From NCBI GenBank assembly GCA_910578825.1, contig CAJTSB010000005.1:59307-123306 (forward strand): 64,000 bases of DNA. The letters run 5' to 3'. Shown one piece after another: positions 18,893-27,321 of the stretch; within the stretch, counting starts at the first letter, position 1, and every line of letters begins with the position of its first letter. Under the pieces are notes generated by a model that was not told the origin of the DNA, did no database searches, and saw nothing but the letters and a program-made list of their open reading frames with translations. The position numbers were made by a program, and so were the translations under genes. The DNA is from an uncultured Lachnospiraceae bacterium (lineage in GTDB: Bacteria; Bacillota; Clostridia; Lachnospirales; Lachnospiraceae).

Positions 18893-19189
18893 ATGGCTAT
18901 GACAAGTAAACAACGTGCTTATCTGAGAAGCCTTGCCAGCAATATCACACCTATTTTTCAAGTGGGAAAGGCAAGCCTGACGCCGGAGATTGTAACGGCA
19001 GTAGATGAGGCGCTTGAAAAACGAGAACTGATCAAAATTTCTGTGTTGAAAAATTGTTTTGATGACCCCAATGAATTGGCAGATATAGTTGCTGAAAGGA
19101 CACGTTCACAGGTCGTTCAGGTAATTGGCAAAAAGATTGTCTTATATCGTCCGGCAAAAAAGAATCCGAAAATACAATTACCACGTTGA
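18893..19189 (+). CDS. yhbY: YhbY/CRM-domain RNA-binding protein
   Basis: Small protein that binds 50S assembly intermediates; one CRM domain, 98 residues. It begins MAMTSKQRAYLRSLA and includes FQVGKASLTPEIV and VIGKKIVLYRP, matching the family GxxG-containing fold. An ATG seven codons upstream (18872) is in frame, but AAAGGA at 18881-18886 is correctly spaced only for the ATG at 18893. It lies 51 bp after obgE and 11 bp before nadD. Confidence 0.95.
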   Translation: MAMTSKQRAYLRSLASNITPIFQVGKASLTPEIVTAVDEALEKRELIKISVLKNCFDDPNELADIVAERTRSQVVQVIGKKIVLYRPAKKNPKIQLPR

Positions 19190-19200
19190 GGTGATAAGGA

Positions 19201-19845
19201 ATGGATGGAAAATATAATGAAAATTTAATAAATGAAATTTGTGGGCGAATTGGAATTCTTGGCGGCACCTTCAATCCCGTTCACAACGGACATTTGATGA
19301 TTGCGGAAAATGCCAGAGAACAATTTGCCCTGGACAAAGTATTGTTTATTCCAACCGGTCATTCTCCTCTTAAACACAAACAGCAAATTACGAATGCGGT
19401 TCATCGCTGTGCAATGGCGTCCCTGGCAGTTTCAGATAATCCCTGGTTTATTCTGGATGAGATTGAAGTCCAATCGCCGGAAATCAGCTACACATATAGA
19501 ACAATGAGTAAATTAAAAGAAAAATATATTTCTTCTGAGTTCTTTTTTATACTGGGTGCGGACTCCCTTTTTGATTTTGAATCCTGGAAACATCCGGAAT
19601 TAATTCTTGAAAATTGCAGTATTTTGGCAGCCGGACGAAAACATTTGAGAGAGAAAGAATTTATGGAGCAGATAGAATATCTGAATAAAAAATATCCGCA
19701 AAAATTTCATCCTTTGGACACAACGAATATGGATGTTTCCTCCGAGGAAATCCGGCAAAGAGTGAAACAGGGCAAAAGTATCCGCTATCTTGTGCCGAAA
19801 TCAGTGGAAAAATACATAAAAGAGAAGAAATTATATGTAGAATAA
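19201..19845 (+). CDS. nadD: nicotinate-nucleotide adenylyltransferase
   Basis: Adenylates nicotinate mononucleotide to deamido-NAD, an essential NAD biosynthesis step. 214 residues. The nucleotidyltransferase motif GGTFNPVHNGHL is at 21-32, and the C-terminal SSEEIR corresponds to the family ISSTxIR motif with Glu replacing Thr. The first 14 residues form a short extension before the usual IGILGG start. The upstream region has GAGGTGATAAGGA. NadD with yqeK and rsfS downstream is the standard Bacillota order. Confidence 0.96.
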   Translation: MDGKYNENLINEICGRIGILGGTFNPVHNGHLMIAENAREQFALDKVLFIPTGHSPLKHKQQITNAVHRCAMASLAVSDNPWFILDEIEVQSPEISYTYRTMSKLKEKYISSEFFFILGADSLFDFESWKHPELILENCSILAAGRKHLREKEFMEQIEYLNKKYPQKFHPLDTTNMDVSSEEIRQRVKQGKSIRYLVPKSVEKYIKEKKLYVE

Positions 19846-19910
19846 ATTTTATTTGCAAAGCAGTTTATTTTTTATGAGTGCTGAAAAATGATAGAGGAAG
19901 TAATAATGAA

Positions 19911-20480
19911 ATGAAACGCAAAAAAATCGAGAAAAAATTGAGAAAAATATTGGACAGAGAGCGTTACCGGCATACGGTGGGAGTTATGTATACTGCAGCG
20001 GCTCTTGCAATGGCGCATCAGACTGATATGGAGCAGGCGATGTATGCCGGTCTTCTTCATGACTGTGCCAAGTGCATACCAAATGAGACAAAATTGCAGT
20101 TATGCGAAGAATATAACATCCCCATTCGGGAATCTGAGCGTCGTTGTCCATTTTTACTTCATGCCAAATTAGGAGCCTATTTTGCTGAACATGAATATAA
20201 GGTAACGGATTCCATGGTTCTTCATGCAATCCAGGTGCATACGACCGGTGAACCGGACATGAATACCCTGGATAAGATTATTTATATCGCCGACTATATA
20301 GAGCCCAATCGGGACGCCGCGCCAAACCTGACTGAAATCAGGAAACTGGCATATGAAGACCTGGATGGGGCAATGCTGTGGATTCTGCACGATACCCTTG
20401 ATTATCTGAAAGAAAAAGGCGGCGAACAGGATCCTATGACGGTACAGACTTATGAATACTATAAAGAAAGGAACAGGTAA
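19911..20480 (+). CDS. yqeK: HD-domain Ap4A hydrolase YqeK
   Basis: Symmetrical diadenosine tetraphosphate hydrolase of the HD superfamily, 189 residues from the preferred start. H21 (HTVGVM) and the H50-D51 pair (GLLHDCAK) give the metal site. Late motifs HAIQVHTTG and YIADYIEPNR are typical of YqeK. The frame is open to a GTG at 19878, but GAGGAAG at 19894-19900 supports the ATG at 19911. Its stop abuts the rsfS start directly. Confidence 0.93.
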   Translation: MKRKKIEKKLRKILDRERYRHTVGVMYTAAALAMAHQTDMEQAMYAGLLHDCAKCIPNETKLQLCEEYNIPIRESERRCPFLLHAKLGAYFAEHEYKVTDSMVLHAIQVHTTGEPDMNTLDKIIYIADYIEPNRDAAPNLTEIRKLAYEDLDGAMLWILHDTLDYLKEKGGEQDPMTVQTYEYYKERNR

Positions 20481-20834
20481 ATGATGGATATTTCACGTAA
20501 AATAGCAAAAACAGCGTGCGATGCATTGAGCGAAAAGAAGGCGGAAGATTTGCGCATCATAGAAATCAGCGAAATTTCCCCACTGGCAGATTATTTTATC
20601 ATTGCAACCGGCGCGAATACAAATCAGATCCAGGCTATGGTTGACGCAGTTGATGAAGAATTATCGAAAGCGGGATACCAGGTAAAACAAATCGAGGGAA
20701 ATCGCAATTCCAGTTGGATACTGATGGATTACAGTGATATCATTGTACACATTTTCTCCAAAGAGGATCGTCTTTTTTACGATTTGGAAAAAATCTGGAC
20801 AGATGGTAAGAGAATAGAAGTGGATGAATTATAA
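20481..20834 (+). CDS. rsfS: ribosome silencing factor RsfS
   Basis: Binds L14 and blocks subunit joining when nutrients are low; 117 residues. Family motifs DYFIIATGANTNQI and IEGNRNSSWILMDYSD are clear. The start ATG follows the yqeK stop without a gap, and AAAGGAA lies within yqeK. It is the last gene of the cluster and is followed by a strong terminator. Confidence 0.97.
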   Translation: MMDISRKIAKTACDALSEKKAEDLRIIEISEISPLADYFIIATGANTNQIQAMVDAVDEELSKAGYQVKQIEGNRNSSWILMDYSDIIVHIFSKEDRLFYDLEKIWTDGKRIEVDEL

Positions 20835-20847
20835 TTTATTCGCTTAT

Positions 20848-20893
20848 AAGAACCATGTAAGATTGTGCATACGCAATTTACATGGTTCTTTTT
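20848..20893 (+). terminator. intrinsic terminator after rsfS
   Basis: AAGAACCATGTAA (20848-20860) pairs perfectly with TTACATGGTTCTT (20878-20890), followed by further T residues. It separates the convergent rsfS and lexA genes and may also stop lexA transcripts weakly from the other side. Confidence 0.85.
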
Positions 20894-20911
20894 AATCTAT
20901 CAAGAAACAAA

Positions 20912-21526
20912 TTAGAAGAACCGGAACACGCCAAATACCTTGCCTAATATAGCACAGTCCTCCACAATGATGGGCTCCATATTATCATTCTCCGGCTGAA
21001 GGCGGTAATGATCCTGCTCCTTATAAAATGTCTTCACCGTGGCCGAATCATCCACCAATGCGACGACCATATCACCATCCGACGCTGTAGACTGTTTCTG
21101 TACAAGAATGTTGTCACCATCAAAAATACCGGCATTAATCATGCTTTCCCCTTTGACCTTCAGCATAAAGGTCTCATCATTCGGCATATACTCTGCCGGA
21201 ACAGGAAAATAAGTCTCAATGTTTTCCGTCGCCAGCAACGGCTCCCCGGCAGCTACACGTCCAATAAGAGGAACATTCACAACTTCCCGGCGGCCCAGGT
21301 TAAAGGTATCGTCGATAATCTCAATTGCCCTTGGTTTCGTCGGATCTCTGCGGATATATCCATTCTTCTCCAGTGTTTCCAAATGTGAATGGACAGAAGA
21401 AGTGGACTTCAGATGGACAGCTTCACAGATATCCCTCACAGAAGGCGGATACCCCCGGTTTAAAATCTCGCTCTTAATATATTCCAAAATCTCCTTTTGT
21501 TTGTCACTTATCTTTCCATATGCCAT
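20912..21526 (-). CDS. lexA: SOS repressor LexA
   Basis: Represses DNA-damage genes until RecA-ssDNA triggers self-cleavage. 204 residues. The winged-helix DNA-binding domain covers 1-70 (SDKQKEILEYIKSE, PPSVRDICEAV). The cleavage site is A93-G94 in GRVAAGEPLL, and the Ser-Lys dyad is S128 (KGESMI) and K165 (DSATVKTFYK). The frame is open for 30 further codons, but GGAGGTAG sits 7 nt before the ATG at 21526. The gene is divergent from a yneA-like gene with LexA boxes between, so it should be autoregulated. Confidence 0.97.
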   Translation of the reverse strand: MAYGKISDKQKEILEYIKSEILNRGYPPSVRDICEAVHLKSTSSVHSHLETLEKNGYIRRDPTKPRAIEIIDDTFNLGRREVVNVPLIGRVAAGEPLLATENIETYFPVPAEYMPNDETFMLKVKGESMINAGIFDGDNILVQKQSTASDGDMVVALVDDSATVKTFYKEQDHYRLQPENDNMEPIIVEDCAILGKVFGVFRFF

Positions 21527-21581
21527 AATCCTACCTCCAATATTTTCCAGATTCCAAAAACTGAAATGAACTATATGACCA

Positions 21582-21610
21582 ATCATATCACATCTCGGTT
21601 CAAAATGCAA
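21582..21610 (-). promoter_or_regulatory. lexA promoter
   Basis: On the minus strand TTGCAT (21605-21610) and TATGAT (21582-21587) are separated by 17 bp, with transcription expected to start about 45 nt before the lexA ATG. A LexA box lies immediately upstream of the -35. Confidence 0.7.
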
Positions 21611-21620
21611 ACACATATTC

Positions 21621-21690
21621 CGAAAATTTGTTCGTTATATTTGTTGACAAATATATGTTCGCATATTATAATGAATTAAACAGATGTTCG
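21621..21690. promoter_or_regulatory. three LexA (SOS) boxes between lexA and yneA-like gene
   Basis: Compared with the Gram-positive box CGAAC-N4-GTTCG, the site at 21621-21634 (CGAAAATTTGTTCG) matches 9 of 10 defined bases. Those at 21648-21661 (CAAATATATGTTCG) and 21677-21690 (TAAACAGATGTTCG) each match 8 of 10. Centre spacings are 27 and 29 bp. The first abuts the lexA -35; the other two lie inside and just after the yneA-like promoter. Confidence 0.8.
21644..21672 (+). promoter_or_regulatory. consensus promoter of the yneA-like gene
   Basis: TTGACA (21644-21649) and TATAAT (21667-21672) are both perfect and 17 bp apart. One LexA box fills the spacer and another begins 4 bp after the -10. 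A promoter this strong needs tight repression, which fits a damage-induced division inhibitor. Confidence 0.85.
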
Positions 21691-21733
21691 GAACGCTCGT
21701 TTGGATAGGGCAGGAAGGTAGGAGGAGATTATT

Positions 21734-22072
21734 ATGGTATGTAGAAAATATCCATTGTTCAGGGAAGACTTTATACGGCTTGTAACGATTATAGCGGCAT
21801 TGACGGCGGCGATTTGTATTTTAGCCGGCTTATGTTCCTTTTCAGGAACGAAATCAGAAGCATCGGATGAAATAACATATAAATATTATACCAGTGTGGA
21901 GATTAAGAACGGAGATACGCTGTGGGATATCGCATCGAAATATATAACCGATGAGTACAGCAGTTTGCAGGAATATGTGGCAGAAGTGAAGGAAATCAAT
22001 AATCTTCCGGGCGATCATATCCGTTCGGGTCAGTCTATCGTCATTCCATATTATGCAACGGAATTGGAATAG
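21734..22072 (+). CDS. yneA: LysM membrane protein, YneA-like SOS cell-division suppressor
   Basis: Small protein of 112 residues with one N-terminal membrane helix (about 16-36) and an extracytoplasmic LysM domain (about 58-108: NGDTLWDIASKY ... SGQSIVIPYY). B. subtilis YneA has this same layout, is divergent from lexA, is SOS-induced and delays division. Here the gene has a consensus promoter overlapped by two LexA boxes and AGGAGG before the ATG. Sequence identity to YneA cannot be measured here; architecture, position and control support the call. Confidence 0.82.
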   Translation: MVCRKYPLFREDFIRLVTIIAALTAAICILAGLCSFSGTKSEASDEITYKYYTSVEIKNGDTLWDIASKYITDEYSSLQEYVAEVKEINNLPGDHIRSGQSIVIPYYATELE

Positions 22073-22114
22073 GAATAACATCAGGAACTTAACATTTGAT
22101 TAAACATAACTATA

Positions 22115-22143
22115 TTGTCTTTTTCCTGAAATCATTTTATAAT
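22115..22143 (+). promoter_or_regulatory. promoter for dtd
   Basis: TTGTCT (22115-22120), a 17-bp spacer and a perfect TATAAT (22138-22143) lie about 50 bp before the dtd ATG. Confidence 0.65.
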
Positions 22144-22195
22144 ATAAGACAGGGTTTCACATTATCTTAGGATTATTACGGATTGGAGAATATTT

Positions 22196-22639
22196 ATGAA
22201 GTTTTTGATTCAACGTGTAAGTCACGCCTCCGTGGAGGTTGATGCGCAGGTGCTTGGAGAAATCCGCAAAGGATTCCTTGTATTTATAGGTGTCAGTCAG
22301 GATGATACGGAAGAAATTGCAGACCGGATGATTCGTAAATTACTGGGAATGCGAATATTTGAGGACGAAAACGGAAAGACAAATCTTTCCCTTGCAGACG
22401 GTGAATTGTTATTAATTTCACAATTTACCTTATATGCGGATTGTAAAAAGGGAAATCGCCCATCCTTTATACGAGCTGGAAATCCCGAACTAGCAAACCA
22501 TTTATATGAATATATCATCTCAGAATGCCGAAAACAGATATCCAATGTACAGGTGGGTTCCTTTGGTGCAGATATGAAAGTTTCCCTGCTGAATGACGGG
22601 CCGTTTACCGTAATGTTGGATTCCAGGGAAATTTTCTAA
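22196..22639 (+). CDS. dtd: D-aminoacyl-tRNA deacylase
   Basis: Removes D-amino acids (and glycine mischarged on tRNA-Ala) from tRNA; homodimer, 147 residues. Both active-site motifs are intact: SQFTLYAD and NDGPFTV (the latter includes the cross-subunit Gly-Pro replaced by NDGPFT form of the family). GGAG precedes the ATG. It has its own promoter and in many Bacillota follows relA; here it stands beside the SOS pair instead. Confidence 0.96.
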   Translation: MKFLIQRVSHASVEVDAQVLGEIRKGFLVFIGVSQDDTEEIADRMIRKLLGMRIFEDENGKTNLSLADGELLLISQFTLYADCKKGNRPSFIRAGNPELANHLYEYIISECRKQISNVQVGSFGADMKVSLLNDGPFTVMLDSREIF

Positions 22640-22733
22640 TGAATGCTTAACATGGGGATAACATACAAATATGTTTTGTAAAGTGTCCTTATGGAACATA
22701 ATAAACCGAAAGAGTATTGAATCATTCTCCACA

Positions 22734-22769
22734 TATCAGTTCGCGAAATGTTGATTTTACGAACTGATA
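22734..22769. promoter_or_regulatory. perfect 10-bp inverted repeat upstream of tyrosine recombinase
   Basis: TATCAGTTCG (22734-22743) and CGAACTGATA (22760-22769) are perfectly inverted with a 16-bp spacer, ending 51 bp before the recombinase ATG. No T-tract follows. It could be an operator, a recombinase binding site or an RNA hairpin. It does not fit the LexA box. Confidence 0.65.
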
Positions 22770-22820
22770 ACGGGGAAATTCATACCATAAGCCTTTACAA
22801 CCTTTTAAAAGGAGCTATCC

Positions 22821-23885
22821 ATGGATTACGTTGAACAGATTAATATAGAGAACAAACGAAAATTACAGGCGTTACTAAAAGAACTTCCTAAATTTTGCAG
22901 TGATTTTTTCCGTTATCTCGACACCAGAAATACCTCGTCGCGGACAAGATTATCTTATGCCTATGATATACGGCTTTTTTTTGAATTTATCCAGAGCAAT
23001 AATCCCATATATGGGAAGATGGCCATGCATGAGATTCCGTTTACCGTTTTGGATGAAATGACGCCGGTCGATATTGAAGAATATCTGGCATATCTTTCTT
23101 ATTATGAGAAGAAATCCGGACAGGCGGTCACCAATGGGGAAAAAGGGAAATCCCGCAAACTTTCGGCAATCCGAACCATGTATAATTACTATTTTAAAAA
23201 GGAATTTATCAAGACAAATGCACCGTCCATGATTGAAACGCCCAAGAAACATAAAGACAATATTATACGTCTCGACAAAGATGAAGTTGCAGAGCTGATT
23301 GCCACCGTAGAAAATGGCAGCTCCCTGACGCCAAGACAGCTTGCCGCCCACCAGAAAATAAAATACCGGGACATAGCAATTTTGACACTTCTTTTGGGAA
23401 CCGGAATCCGTGTATCAGAATGCGTTGGACTGGATGTTGCAGACATTAATTTTAAAAACAATAATATGCGCATCGTGCGCAAAGGCGGCAATGAGTCAAT
23501 GATTTATTTTGGGGAAGAAGTTGCAGATGCTCTCCTGGATTATCTGGAGATGGAACGTCCTCTGTTGGCAGAAAAGGCACTTCCGGAACAGGAGAACGCT
23601 TTCTTTCTGTCGTTGAAGTACAGCCGTCTTACGACGCGCGCCGTTGAAAAACTTGTCAGGAAATATACGGATGCCGCAAATATCAACAAGAAGATTACTC
23701 CACACAAATTACGCAGCACTTATGGAACAAATCTCTATAAAGAAACCGGAGATATTTACCTGGTTGCAGACGCACTCGGACATAAAAGCGTAGAAACAAC
23801 CCGCCAGCACTACGCTGCTATTGATGAGGAGCGCAGAAAACTGGCGGGGAAATTCTCAGGAAGTATCTTCCGGGAAGACAACTGA
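22821..23885 (+). CDS. tyrosine recombinase, XerS-like
   Basis: Site-specific recombinase of 354 residues. The N-terminal SAM-like core-binding domain covers about 20-140, and the catalytic domain about 165-345. All catalytic residues are present: R197 (GTGIRVSE), K221 (VRKGG), H295 and R298 (HKLRSTYG), H321 (LGHKS) and the nucleophile Y331 (QHYA). Length and N-terminal layout resemble streptococcal XerS, a stand-alone chromosome-dimer resolvase, more than XerC/XerD (about 300 residues). There are no phage or transposon genes nearby, so a housekeeping role is likely. AAAAGGAG precedes the ATG. An inverted repeat lies just upstream. Confidence 0.85.
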   Translation: MDYVEQINIENKRKLQALLKELPKFCSDFFRYLDTRNTSSRTRLSYAYDIRLFFEFIQSNNPIYGKMAMHEIPFTVLDEMTPVDIEEYLAYLSYYEKKSGQAVTNGEKGKSRKLSAIRTMYNYYFKKEFIKTNAPSMIETPKKHKDNIIRLDKDEVAELIATVENGSSLTPRQLAAHQKIKYRDIAILTLLLGTGIRVSECVGLDVADINFKNNNMRIVRKGGNESMIYFGEEVADALLDYLEMERPLLAEKALPEQENAFFLSLKYSRLTTRAVEKLVRKYTDAANINKKITPHKLRSTYGTNLYKETGDIYLVADALGHKSVETTRQHYAAIDEERRKLAGKFSGSIFREDN

Positions 23886-23909
23886 ACCCTTTTTCTAAAT
23901 TGTCACAGA

Positions 23910-24539
23910 TTATTTCTTTCTACGTTTGATATCCATGTAATGCAAAATCATATCACAGCAGCCCTCAAATCCGAGCTGGCTGCTGTCCAGCGTCAAATGA
24001 TAGCTTCTGGAATCGCCCCATTTCCTGCTGGAGTAATAATTATAATAGCTGGCACGTTTCTTATCCGTCTTGCGAATCATATCCGCTGCTTTCTCTTTCG
24101 ATACTTCAAAACTCTCCATGATATGATTGATGCGGAACTCCATATCGGCGTGGATAAAGACGTTCAGGCAGTTTGGATGATTGGACAATGCGTAATCTGC
24201 GCATCTGCCGACGATAATACAGGATTCCTTTTCTGCAAGATTTTTGATTGCCTCAAACTGTGCAAGGAAAACCTTGTGGTTCAGCGGCATATCCAGAAAC
24301 GGAGCGGAACTGTAACCGCTGACGGAATAGGTATCCATTACCAGAGAATAAAGAAAACTGCTTGTAGGCTTTTCATCATGATTTTCAAAGATTTCCTGGC
24401 AAAGCCCGCTCTCCTTTGCTGCCAGAGACAATAATTCTTTGTCATAACATTTTACGTTTAACTTATCCGAAAGCATTCGTCCGACATCCATACCACCGCT
24501 ACCAAACTCTCTGCCAATTGTAATTACAAATTTTTCCAT
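23910..24539 (-). CDS. cytidylate kinase-like family protein
   Basis: P-loop protein of 209 residues from the cytidylate-kinase-like family (Cytidylate_kin2). It starts ITIGREFGSGG, the family's modified phosphate loop, and has IIVGRCADYAL and RINHIMESF further on. Members are common and often multiple in Lachnospiraceae; their substrate is unknown, and they are distinct from the true Cmk. The gene has its own promoter and ends 24 bp from the convergent recombinase gene. Confidence 0.85.
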   Translation of the reverse strand: MEKFVITIGREFGSGGMDVGRMLSDKLNVKCYDKELLSLAAKESGLCQEIFENHDEKPTSSFLYSLVMDTYSVSGYSSAPFLDMPLNHKVFLAQFEAIKNLAEKESCIIVGRCADYALSNHPNCLNVFIHADMEFRINHIMESFEVSKEKAADMIRKTDKKRASYYNYYSSRKWGDSRSYHLTLDSSQLGFEGCCDMILHYMDIKRRKK

Positions 24540-24583
24540 ATGATTACCACCTTTCGTAAAACCCTCATGTATAGTTTTATTAT

Positions 24584-24612
24584 AATATATTTTTCCAGAA
24601 ATGTATATGCAA
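24584..24612 (-). promoter_or_regulatory. promoter of the cytidylate kinase-like gene
   Basis: On the minus strand TTGCAT (24607-24612) and TATATT (24584-24589) are 17 bp apart, about 45 bp before the ATG. Confidence 0.55.
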
Positions 24613-24649
24613 TTTTAGAATCATTTCATAAATGAGTCAAAATGCTCTG

Positions 24650-25573
24650 TTAGAGAGGTTTTTTTAACAAAGTTTCAAAATACTCCGGCAGAGAAGCTTC
24701 TACTTCCAGATAGTTTCCGGTGGACGGGTGGATAAATCCAATGACAGCGGCATGCAACGTCTGACCTTGCAATTTCCAGGGATTCTTGCCATTTCCATAT
24801 ATGGAATCTCCCAACAAAGGATGTCCGATGCTTGCCATATGGACGCGAATCTGATGCGTCCGCCCCGTCTCCAGTTCAAATTCCATAAATGTATGGCTGC
24901 TGAATCGCTCCAATACACGATAATGCGTCACAGCAGGTTTCCCATTTGGAACATTGACAGCCATTTTCTTACGCTCCACGGGATGCCTGCCAATCGTCCC
25001 TTCAATCCTGCCAGATTCTTCACGTACAATACCTTTGACAATACCGAGATAACGTCGGGTTACGGAATGTTCCTTTATCTGCTCTGCAATTTTTAGATGC
25101 GCATGGTCATTTTTGCAGACAATCAGCGCTCCTGTGGTATCCATATCAATCCGATGGACAATCCCCGGACGAATTTCACCATTGATGCCGGAAAGGCTGT
25201 CTTTGCAGTGGTACATGACGGCATTGACCAGGGTGCCTGAGTAATGTCCGGCAGATGGGTGTACTACCATGCCTTTCGACTTATTTACCACCAGCACATC
25301 TTCATCTTCATATAAGATATCCAGGGGAATATTTTCTGGTAAAATGGCAATCTCCTGCGCTTTGGGGATCGTAACACAGAGGATATCGCCCTCTCCCACA
25401 CTGTAATTTGCTTTCCGTGGAATGTTGTTCACGGATATCTGCCCTTCTTTGATTAGTTTTTGGAAAAAAGAACGGGACAGTTCCGGATATAGGAGAGATA
25501 ACGTCTTATCCAGACGTTGTCCTGCCTGCTCTATGGATATTTCAAACTCCTGCGTGACATCCTCTGAAAACAT
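24650..25573 (-). CDS. rluD: RluA/RluD family 23S rRNA pseudouridine synthase
   Basis: Makes pseudouridines in 23S rRNA; 307 residues. An N-terminal S4 RNA-binding domain (about 10-75) precedes the catalytic domain, whose motif HRIDMDTTGALIV contains the catalytic Asp. The late motif LETGRTHQIRVHM is also typical. The ATG at 25573 is preceded by GGGAGG at 8 nt; an ATG six codons upstream is less well placed. It follows lspA closely, the usual order in Bacillota (ylyB position). The exact target uridines cannot be told from sequence. Confidence 0.95.
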   Translation of the reverse strand: MFSEDVTQEFEISIEQAGQRLDKTLSLLYPELSRSFFQKLIKEGQISVNNIPRKANYSVGEGDILCVTIPKAQEIAILPENIPLDILYEDEDVLVVNKSKGMVVHPSAGHYSGTLVNAVMYHCKDSLSGINGEIRPGIVHRIDMDTTGALIVCKNDHAHLKIAEQIKEHSVTRRYLGIVKGIVREESGRIEGTIGRHPVERKKMAVNVPNGKPAVTHYRVLERFSSHTFMEFELETGRTHQIRVHMASIGHPLLGDSIYGNGKNPWKLQGQTLHAAVIGFIHPSTGNYLEVEASLPEYFETLLKKPL

Positions 25574-25609
25574 CCTCTTGTCCTCCCTCATGAATACTGC
25601 ATCACTCTC

Positions 25610-26143
25610 CTATTGCATGTCCGCCTTCTTTTCCTGTTGCTTTTTAAACGGAATCAAACGCTCAATATCTTCTTCTTTATAATAAAACAGACCAAAAAGA
25701 ACTAACAATACCATCCCGCAGCTCACATAGACGTCCGCAACATTAAAAATCGGGAAATTTATCAACTCAAAATAAAAGAAATCAATCACATAATCAAGGC
25801 GCAACCGGTCAATGAGATTTCCGATTGCTCCGGCAGTCAGAATCATAATGATCATCCTTGCCCACTTAAATTTTTGCTCCATCGGTGATTTCCAGTAAAT
25901 GAAAATCATTACGGCAAGCATTAACAATGTACCGATCACAAACCAGATTTTCATGCCCTGCATAATGCCGAACGCCGCGCCGCGATTTTCCAGATAATGT
26001 AACTGAAAAACCCCTTTTATGAGTATAATGGAATGTCCACCCTTTAAATAGGTGGCGGCAAGATATTTCGTAAACTGGTCAAAAACCAGTAAAATGAAAA
26101 CGATTACCATTCCTATAATAGAACTGTTTCTTTTCTTATTCAT
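25610..26143 (-). CDS. lspA: lipoprotein signal peptidase
   Basis: Aspartyl protease of the membrane that cuts signal peptides from diacylated prolipoproteins; 177 residues with four membrane helices. The two catalytic aspartates lie in GNLIDRL and FNVADVYVS, and NRGAAFGI is the third family motif. Start chosen at MNKKRN, with AAAGAGG spaced 8 nt; ten further in-frame residues upstream lack such a site. Substrates in this window include the D,D-carboxypeptidase and the DUF3048 lipoprotein. Confidence 0.96.
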   Translation of the reverse strand: MNKKRNSSIIGMVIVFILLVFDQFTKYLAATYLKGGHSIILIKGVFQLHYLENRGAAFGIMQGMKIWFVIGTLLMLAVMIFIYWKSPMEQKFKWARMIIMILTAGAIGNLIDRLRLDYVIDFFYFELINFPIFNVADVYVSCGMVLLVLFGLFYYKEEDIERLIPFKKQQEKKADMQ

Positions 26144-26187
26144 AATAAACCTCTTTTTCTTTCTGAAATACATTCCTCAATGAAATG

Positions 26188-27285
26188 TCATTTTTCTATG
26201 ATGTGTGTAATACCGAAAAGAATATCCTCATCGCTTAGTTCTTTTGTAATGTAGGCTTCGCCCAGTGATTTCAATACAATAAATTTCACCTTTCCGGATT
26301 CCATTTTTTTGTCCAGTTTGGTAGCCGCAAGGATTTCCTGCGGCGTATATGGAAATTGCGCCAGAGAAACAGGCAGGCCATAGCTTTTTATGATCGTTTC
26401 CAGCTTGTTTCGTTCTGTTTCACTGAGATTCCCAAGCCGATAGGAAATATAGGCGGCGCCCGCCATTCCAAGGGCAACGCATTCCCCATGATAAAGAGTG
26501 AAATCTGATAATTTCTCTATGGCATGACCGATGGTATGCCCGAAATTGAGAAGTGCGCGTTCCCCCTGTTCTTTGGGGTCGCGTTCCACAACTTCGCGTT
26601 TAATCTGGCAGCTGCGGTAAATTACCTCTTCCAGAGCATCCGGCTGCTGATTCATGATTTCTGCGCTGGTATCCTCAATATACTGCGTGTAGGAGCTGTC
26701 TTTGATAAATCCATGTTTAATTATTTCCGCCATGCCTGCGGAAAACTGGCGTGCAGGAAGAGAATGTAACGTGGAAATATTCATATACACAAGTCTGGGC
26801 ATATAAAATGCTCCCACCATATTTTTATATTGCATAAAATCGACGCCGGTTTTTCCGCCGATACTGCTGTCCGTCTGTGCCAAAAGCGTGGTAGGAACCT
26901 GAACAAAATCAATGCCGCGCAGGTATGTTGCGGCGACAAATCCGGTGAGGTCTCCCACAACGCCGCCGCCGAGTGCTACCAGAAGGTCTTTTCTGTCAAA
27001 TTTGTGCTCAATCAAATGTTTGTAGACCAGACCTGCCGTATCGGTATTCTTACTGCTCTCTCCTGCCGCAAACACAAAGGAAGTACAGCTGGCAAATACC
27101 GGCTCCAGCAGAGACTGAACCTCATCCAGATAAAGAGCCGCCACATTGGAATCGGTAACAATACAGACTTTGTTGGATCCGTAGCCGAGTTCCTTTAATT
27201 TATTCGTAAACAGCGAGAAATCCCGTTGTATTTCAATATCGTAACAGGGTTTTCCCTCATATGAAACGTGAATTATTTTTCCCAT
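26188..27285 (-). CDS. aroB: 3-dehydroquinate synthase
   Basis: NAD- and metal-dependent cyclase making 3-dehydroquinate, step two of the shikimate pathway; 365 residues, normal length. NAD-binding motif GGGVVGDLTGFVA, followed by YLRGIDFVQVPTTLL and SSIGGKTGVD, and the metal-ligand region LLNFGHTIGHAIE. AAAGGAA precedes the ATG. It sits alone among division genes, not in an aro operon; pheA in the same window uses its pathway's product. Confidence 0.98.
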   Translation of the reverse strand: MGKIIHVSYEGKPCYDIEIQRDFSLFTNKLKELGYGSNKVCIVTDSNVAALYLDEVQSLLEPVFASCTSFVFAAGESSKNTDTAGLVYKHLIEHKFDRKDLLVALGGGVVGDLTGFVAATYLRGIDFVQVPTTLLAQTDSSIGGKTGVDFMQYKNMVGAFYMPRLVYMNISTLHSLPARQFSAGMAEIIKHGFIKDSSYTQYIEDTSAEIMNQQPDALEEVIYRSCQIKREVVERDPKEQGERALLNFGHTIGHAIEKLSDFTLYHGECVALGMAGAAYISYRLGNLSETERNKLETIIKSYGLPVSLAQFPYTPQEILAATKLDKKMESGKVKFIVLKSLGEAYITKELSDEDILFGITHIIEK

Positions 27286-27321
27286 AATGAAATTCCTTTC
27301 TATCGCGATCTATCCTCAATA

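Noticed and set aside
22734..22769. LexA box upstream of the recombinase
   Set aside because: The half-sites are in the everted order (GTTCG then CGAAC) with 16 bp between, and neither half forms CGAAC-N4-GTTCG with its flank.
22821..23885. Integrase of a mobile element
   Set aside because: No phage, plasmid or transposase genes, no tRNA target and no flanking direct repeats; surrounding genes are core.
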